Below, in pieces: positions 5,146-9,051 of a stretch of DNA of 9,051 nt; positions within the stretch are counted from its first letter, which is position 1, and the number at the start of each line of letters is the position of its first letter. A model generated the notes under the pieces. The model saw only the letters and a program-made list of their open reading frames with translations. It did not search any database and was not told the DNA's origin. The position numbers were made by a program, and so were the translations under genes. This DNA comes from JAWLGW01 sp964569055 (GTDB taxonomy: Bacteria > Planctomycetota > J058): positions 1 to 9,051 of the forward strand of contig CAZMSZ010000316.1 of the NCBI GenBank assembly GCA_964569055.1. The letters run 5' to 3'.

Positions 5146-7590
5146 ATGCGGCTGGTCTACGAGCGCGGCGGCGAGCGGATCGCGTTCCCGCTCGATGAAG
5201 GCGAGACCTTCATCGGGCGCAAGGAGTACTGCGAGATCTACTTCCCCGACGCCAGCCTGAGCAAGCGGCACGCGCGCCTGCTGCGCGAGGGCCGGGCGCT
5301 GTGGGTGTTCGACGCCGGCTCGCGCAACGGCACCCTGGTCAACGACGAGGTGGTGGAGGAGGCGCGCCTGCGCACCGGCGACGTGCTGCAGTGCGGCAAG
5401 CTCCGGTTCCGGGTCGAGGGCGTCCCGGCCGGGAGCGAGGACGGGGAGGACTACCGGTTCGTCGAGGAGTCGCGCGGCAGCGCCGCCCGGACGCACACCA
5501 GCTCGCGCCCTGGCGTCCCGGTCGGCTCGACCGCCCGCAGCGGGCCGCCGCTCCCGACCGCCCGCGCCGTGGCCAGCACCGACGCGCGCCCCTCCATGCT
5601 CGACGTGCTGCCCGAGCTGCCGCCCTCGACCGAGCGGGCCGGCGCCCCGCTCGACGGCGAGCCGCCGCCCGCGCGCATGCGCCTGGTCGAGGGCGGCGAG
5701 GAGCAGGTGTGGGACCTGACCGGCGACACGCTCACGATCGGCTCCAAGCCGGAGAACGCGATCTGCCTCAAGGGCGAGGGGGTCTCGCGCTACCACGCCG
5801 AGTTGGCCCACGAGGAGGGCGGCTGGGTGCTCAAGGACCTCGGCGCGCGCAACGGGCTGTTCGTGCGCGGCGAGCGCATCGACATCTACGAGCTCAAGGA
5901 CGGCGACGAGGTCCAGATCGGCACCTGCCGCCTCCGCTTCGAGCTGCCGCGGGTCACCCCCGCCGACGCGGCGCGCGAGGCGCTGCGCGCGATCGCCAGC
6001 GACCCGGTCGGCGCGCTCAAGCGCGATCCGCGGGCGCGGATCAGCCTGGCGGCCCTGATCGCCGCCATGGCGCTGGTCGCCATGGGGCTCAAGAGCTCGG
6101 GCGGCGGCCCCGCGCAGAGCGGGGGAGGTCCGGTCGCGGGCCACGGGCCCTGGCTCCAGGACGGCGCCACGCTCCTGGTCTCGGGCGACTACGCGCAGGC
6201 GCGCGCGGTGTTCCGCAAGGCCAAGGCGAACCTCGGGCCGCAGGAGCAGACCACGCCGCGCGTGCTGGAGTCGGTCGCCGGGCTGTGGCTCAACCTCGAG
6301 CGCGGGCCGCTCACCTTCCGCTGGGACAAGGCGGGCGAGCTCCTGCAGGCGTCGGCGCGCCTCGAGGGCCTGCCCTCGAACCTGACCGCCTGGCTCAAGA
6401 CGCAGGCGACCTTCGTCGACCGCAACCAGGCCGCCTTCCAGACGATCACCGACGTCGAGGCGCTCGGAACGGACGCGACCGCCAAGGCCGCCGACAAGCA
6501 GTTCCGCCTGGCGATCGACCTGTTCGCCAAGGCGATCTCCCGCGCCCGCGAGGTGCCGCCCGACACGCTGCTGCACGCGCGCGCCCAGGAGCTGATCGAC
6601 GCGCTCCACCGCAACGCCTACCAGGCGCTGCTGGCCGAGGTGCACGACCGGATGCGCGCCGGGAACCCGCGCTGGGACGACTGCCTGGCGCTGATCCAGC
6701 AGACGTTCGAGTTCGCGAGCACGCCCGACCACCAGAACGAGCTGCGCCGGCTGGCCGAGGACTGCGAGCGCAACCGGCGCGACGAGGTGGCCTACATGCG
6801 CGGCGTGGACATCGTCCACAACCACCAAGTCAACCGCTACCAGGAGGCGATCCAGTACTTCGAGCGCGTGGCGCCGCAGTCGCGCGTCTACCCCGACGCG
6901 CAGGCGTACGTCAAGTGGATCGACGCCGACCGCAAGGTGCGCCAGGCGAAGCGCGCCTACGACCTCGGCGACTGGCGGCGCGCGCGCGACCTGCTCACGC
7001 TCGCGCTGCAGCACGACGTCCTCGGCCCCGAGGCCAGGGAGACGGTGCGCACGCGGCATCAGAGCTGGAGCCGCGTGGTCCAGGCCTACAGCGACGGCAT
7101 GCGGGCCTACGACAAGAACGACATCCGCACCGCGAAGGCGGAGCTGGAGCGGGTGCTGCAGTTCGAGCCCAACCGGGCCAACCGCTTCCACCTGCGCGCC
7201 CGCCAGCAGCTGCAGCACATCCTCGACATCGAGGCCGCCGACCTCAAGAAGAAGGTCAAGCGCGGCTTCGAGGCGCTCGAGCGCTCCGACTGGGCCAAGG
7301 CGTTCGAGTGGTTCGGCGAGGTCGAGAAGGACCCCAACCACTCGGCGCGCGACCTCGAGGCGATCCGCCAGGCGGTCGTGCAGGCGAGCGCCAAGCACCG
7401 GCTGGTCACGGCCGCCGAGCGCGACGTCATGCACGACCGCACCGACCGGTTCCTCGAGCTGCGCGACGTGTGCAAGCTGCTGGTCAAGTGGCTGCCCCGC
7501 GACCACCCCGAGTGGCCGCGCGTCAAGAAGCTGTACGACAGCGTGATCGAGCGCCTCAAGAACCTCCAGAACTGGAGCAAGGTCCGCTGA
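5146..7590 (+). CDS. Double-FHA membrane protein with long TPR-like periplasmic region
   Basis: An 814-residue protein starting 3 bases after the previous stop, with GGAG at 5133-5136 as ribosome binding site. FHA domain 1 (residues 1 to about 91) is canonical: G24-R25, S39-K40-R41-H42 and S59-R60-N61-G62-T63. A Pro/Ser/Arg-rich linker (about 95-175) leads to FHA domain 2 (about 178-267), with S214-R215-Y216-H217 and N236-G237. There the usual GR is G199-S200. A single membrane span follows at about 299-315, then a Gly-rich joint. About 490 helical residues remain, with TPR-like units around 446-470, 563-580, 598-620, 645-675 and 700-730. The predicted topology puts both FHA domains in the cytoplasm and the repeats in the periplasm. 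It resembles its upstream neighbour in architecture, so the two may be paralogues or partners. A scaffold that reads phosphorylated proteins near the Tad platform is the likeliest role, by inference only. Confidence 0.88.
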   Translation: MRLVYERGGERIAFPLDEGETFIGRKEYCEIYFPDASLSKRHARLLREGRALWVFDAGSRNGTLVNDEVVEEARLRTGDVLQCGKLRFRVEGVPAGSEDGEDYRFVEESRGSAARTHTSSRPGVPVGSTARSGPPLPTARAVASTDARPSMLDVLPELPPSTERAGAPLDGEPPPARMRLVEGGEEQVWDLTGDTLTIGSKPENAICLKGEGVSRYHAELAHEEGGWVLKDLGARNGLFVRGERIDIYELKDGDEVQIGTCRLRFELPRVTPADAAREALRAIASDPVGALKRDPRARISLAALIAAMALVAMGLKSSGGGPAQSGGGPVAGHGPWLQDGATLLVSGDYAQARAVFRKAKANLGPQEQTTPRVLESVAGLWLNLERGPLTFRWDKAGELLQASARLEGLPSNLTAWLKTQATFVDRNQAAFQTITDVEALGTDATAKAADKQFRLAIDLFAKAISRAREVPPDTLLHARAQELIDALHRNAYQALLAEVHDRMRAGNPRWDDCLALIQQTFEFASTPDHQNELRRLAEDCERNRRDEVAYMRGVDIVHNHQVNRYQEAIQYFERVAPQSRVYPDAQAYVKWIDADRKVRQAKRAYDLGDWRRARDLLTLALQHDVLGPEARETVRTRHQSWSRVVQAYSDGMRAYDKNDIRTAKAELERVLQFEPNRANRFHLRARQQLQHILDIEAADLKKKVKRGFEALERSDWAKAFEWFGEVEKDPNHSARDLEAIRQAVVQASAKHRLVTAAERDVMHDRTDRFLELRDVCKLLVKWLPRDHPEWPRVKKLYDSVIERLKNLQNWSKVR
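7574..7589 (+). promoter_or_regulatory. Ribosome binding site and probable CTG start overlapping a stop codon
   Basis: GGAG at 7574-7577 stands 9 bases before the CTG at 7587, which overlaps the preceding TGA as CTGA. This mirrors the GTGA and ATGA junctions elsewhere in the operon. In this frame the next downstream ATG/GTG/TTG is the GTG at 7728, which would cut off the conserved DTWWH motif. The nearest upstream candidate is GTG 7512, deep inside the previous gene. Confidence 0.5.
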
Positions 7591-9051
7591 GCGAGCCGGG
7601 CCCGCCGTCCGCGCGCCGCGCGGCGCTGGCCGCCTGGTCGCCCGGGCTCCCCGACCTCCTGTGCGCGCTCCTGGCCGCCGCGCTGCTGCCGGGCGCGGCC
7701 GGCCTGACCCACGACACGTGGTGGCACGTGCGCCTGGGCGAGCTCACCCTGGCGCAGGGCGCGATCCCCGAGGTCGACACCTTCTCGTGGACGGCCGCCG
7801 GCGCGCCGATCCACATGCACGCCTGGGCGACCGACGCTCTGTTCGCCGCGCTGGTCCGCCTCGGCGGCCTGGGCCTGCTCGAGCTGGGGGGGGTGGTCCT
7901 GGTCGCGTTCCTGCTCCGCGCGGCGTACGCGCTGGCGCGCGCCCTGGGCGCGGCGCCGCTGGCCGCCGCCGTCGCGGTGTGGGCCTGCGCCACCCTCAGC
8001 CACGCCCACCTCCACCTCCGCCCGCACCTGTTCACCTTGCTCGGCCTGACGCTCCTCCTGCTGGCCTACGTGCGCTGGCGTGAGGAGCCCGCCCGGCGCG
8101 CGCTCCTGCTCGCGCCGCTGGGGGTGGCGCTGTGGTCGAACCTCCACGGCGGGTTCCTGCTGGGGGTGGCGTTCCTGTTCGGGGTGGCGGCGCTCGAGGC
8201 GCTCGAGGCCTGGTGGCCGGCCCGCGCCGGCGGCGCGCGCCACGAGCCGGCCTGGGCGCGCGCCCGGACCCTGGCCCTGCTCGGGCTCCTCGCCGCGCTG
8301 GCCGCCTGCCTCCACCCGCGCGGGCCGGCCCAGTACGTCGACGCCCTGATCAACACCCCCGCCGGCGAGGCGCTCAACCTCAAGATCGAGGAGTGGCTGC
8401 CCGCCCCGCCCGGCGGCGCGCCCGGGCTGATCCCGGCCGTGGTCGCCGCGGTCGGCCTGGCGCTGCTCCTGCCGGCGCGCCCCCCGCTGTTCGAGGCCGC
8501 GGGCCTGATGGCCGCCGCGGGGCTGGCGCTCACCGCCTGGCGGCACGCCCCGCTGTTCGGCGTGGTCGCGCTGCCGATCCTCGCCGCCTGGACCACCCGG
8601 GTCGCGCGGCGCCTGGGCGCGCCCGCGCCGCCCGCCCCCGGGCTCGCGCGCCGCCTGCTGACGAAGCTCGACCGGGTGTGCGGCGCGGCCGACCGAGGCC
8701 CGGGCGGCTGGCTGACGCTGGCCCTCGCCGGCGCGGTCGCGCTAGCCCTGGGGGTCGCGCGCCCGCGCGACCCGCTCACCAACCCGGCGCTCGCGGCGCG
8801 CTACCCGGTGGTCGCCGCGCGCTGGGCCAAGGAGCACGCCCCGGCCGGCCGGCTGTTCAACCCCTACCCGTGGGGCGGCTTCCTCGGCTGGGCCCTCGGC
8901 CCCGAGCGCCCGGTCTACATCGACAGCCGCTTCGCCCCGTTCCGCGAGCTCATGGAGGACGAGTACTTCACGCTCTACCACGCGCGCCCCGGCTGGCGAG
9001 CGCGCCTGGCCGAGCGCGAGATCACCTGGACCGTGCTCCAGCCCTGGGCCG
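7587..9051 (+). CDS. GT-C-like polytopic membrane protein, 3'-partial
   Basis: This frame stays open from 7587 to the window end (488 codons). Numbering from CTG 7587, a short cytoplasmic N-terminus and first membrane helix (about 21-40) precede D43-T44-W45-W46-H47, then IPEVDTFSWT (60-69), RPHLFT (145-150), WSNLHGGF (183-190), EEWLP (268-272), RLFNPYPWGGF (422-432) and VYIDSRF (443-449). Many Leu/Ala/Val-rich helices lie between. This motif set belongs to an uncharacterised family of membrane proteins resembling GT-C glycosyltransferases (PMT/ArnT-like), in which an acidic residue in the first extracytoplasmic loop, here plausibly D43, is catalytic. Substrate and product are unknown. The C-terminal soluble part is cut by the window. 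The start codon is uncertain: GTG at 7512 would add 25 residues. Its place at the end of a pilus operon could point to glycosylation of pilin or envelope. Confidence 0.8.
   Translation, partial: MSEPGPPSARRAALAAWSPGLPDLLCALLAAALLPGAAGLTHDTWWHVRLGELTLAQGAIPEVDTFSWTAAGAPIHMHAWATDALFAALVRLGGLGLLELGGVVLVAFLLRAAYALARALGAAPLAAAVAVWACATLSHAHLHLRPHLFTLLGLTLLLLAYVRWREEPARRALLLAPLGVALWSNLHGGFLLGVAFLFGVAALEALEAWWPARAGGARHEPAWARARTLALLGLLAALAACLHPRGPAQYVDALINTPAGEALNLKIEEWLPAPPGGAPGLIPAVVAAVGLALLLPARPPLFEAAGLMAAAGLALTAWRHAPLFGVVALPILAAWTTRVARRLGAPAPPAPGLARRLLTKLDRVCGAADRGPGGWLTLALAGAVALALGVARPRDPLTNPALAARYPVVAARWAKEHAPAGRLFNPYPWGGFLGWALGPERPVYIDSRFAPFRELMEDEYFTLYHARPGWRARLAEREITWTVLQPWA

Noticed and set aside
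3489..5198. 569-codon + strand frame overlapping the single-FHA gene
   Set aside because: An Arg/Ala/Pro/Gly-rich out-of-frame shadow. The FHA and membrane-span signals are in the other frame.
2977..7506. 1509-codon open frame on the - strand spanning the DUF192 and both FHA genes
   Set aside because: It lies antisense to genes with clear domains. The translation is a monotonous Arg/Ala/Leu/Val/Asp/Gly mixture typical of shadow frames in very GC-rich coding DNA, and I see no domain in it.
7661..8083. 140-codon + strand frame at the start of the GT-C-like gene
   Set aside because: It is out of frame with the DTWWH, RPHLFT and WSNLHGGF motifs and has only Arg/Ala/Pro/Gly composition.
8189..8210. 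Short tandem GCGCTCGAG-type repeat
   Set aside because: Two copies only, encoding Ala-Leu-Glu in frame. This is ordinary codon bias in a GC-rich gene, not a regulatory repeat.
7107..8546. 479-codon open frame on the - strand across the end of the double-FHA gene and the GT-C-like gene
   Set aside because: The opposite strand carries conserved membrane-protein motifs in frame. The antisense translation is low-complexity Gln/Gly/Arg/Ala.
1..9051. Search for tRNA/rRNA, CRISPR arrays, insertion sequences, terminators and internal promoters
   Set aside because: All but a few bases are coding on one strand. I found no spaced direct repeats, transposase motifs, tRNA-like folds, or hairpin followed by a T run, although weak structures could escape reading by eye.

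Overview
The window is one very GC-rich, tightly packed stretch with every gene on the + strand. Seven genes can be supported, two of them cut by the window edges. No gap between genes exceeds 3 bases, and most junctions are overlapping stop/start codons (GTGA, TGATG, ATGA, CTGA). It therefore reads as the middle of a single operon that continues on both sides. I see no promoter, terminator, RNA gene, mobile element or CRISPR array. The high GC, the Tad locus combined with FHA proteins, and a last gene of a type I associate with Planctomycetota and Acidobacteriota-like genomes suggest an environmental bacterium such as Planctomycetota or Myxococcota. The phylum is a guess.

Layout. 1-1218: the secretion ATPase CpaF/TadA, missing its 5' end. 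1215-2129 and 2133-3014: the paired inner-membrane platform proteins TadB and TadC. Together these form the motor and platform of a Tad (Flp) type IVc pilus. 3014-3397: a small DUF192 protein. 3394-5142 and 5146-7590: two large single-pass membrane proteins with cytoplasmic FHA (phosphothreonine-binding) domains and helical, TPR-like periplasmic regions. The first has one FHA domain and a long acidic linker; the second has two FHA domains. 7587-9051: a polytopic membrane protein resembling GT-C glycosyltransferases, running off the 3' edge and apparently starting at a CTG codon.

How it may work together (inference). CpaF powers pilin assembly or retraction through the TadB/TadC platform. The two FHA proteins sit in the same membrane with phospho-readers facing the motor and repeat scaffolds facing the envelope, so they could couple Ser/Thr kinase signalling to the pilus and bridge inner-membrane and periplasmic parts. 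The GT-C-like protein could modify pilin or envelope glycans, or may only be co-transcribed. The pilin, prepilin peptidase, secretin and any kinase or phosphatase are not in this window.
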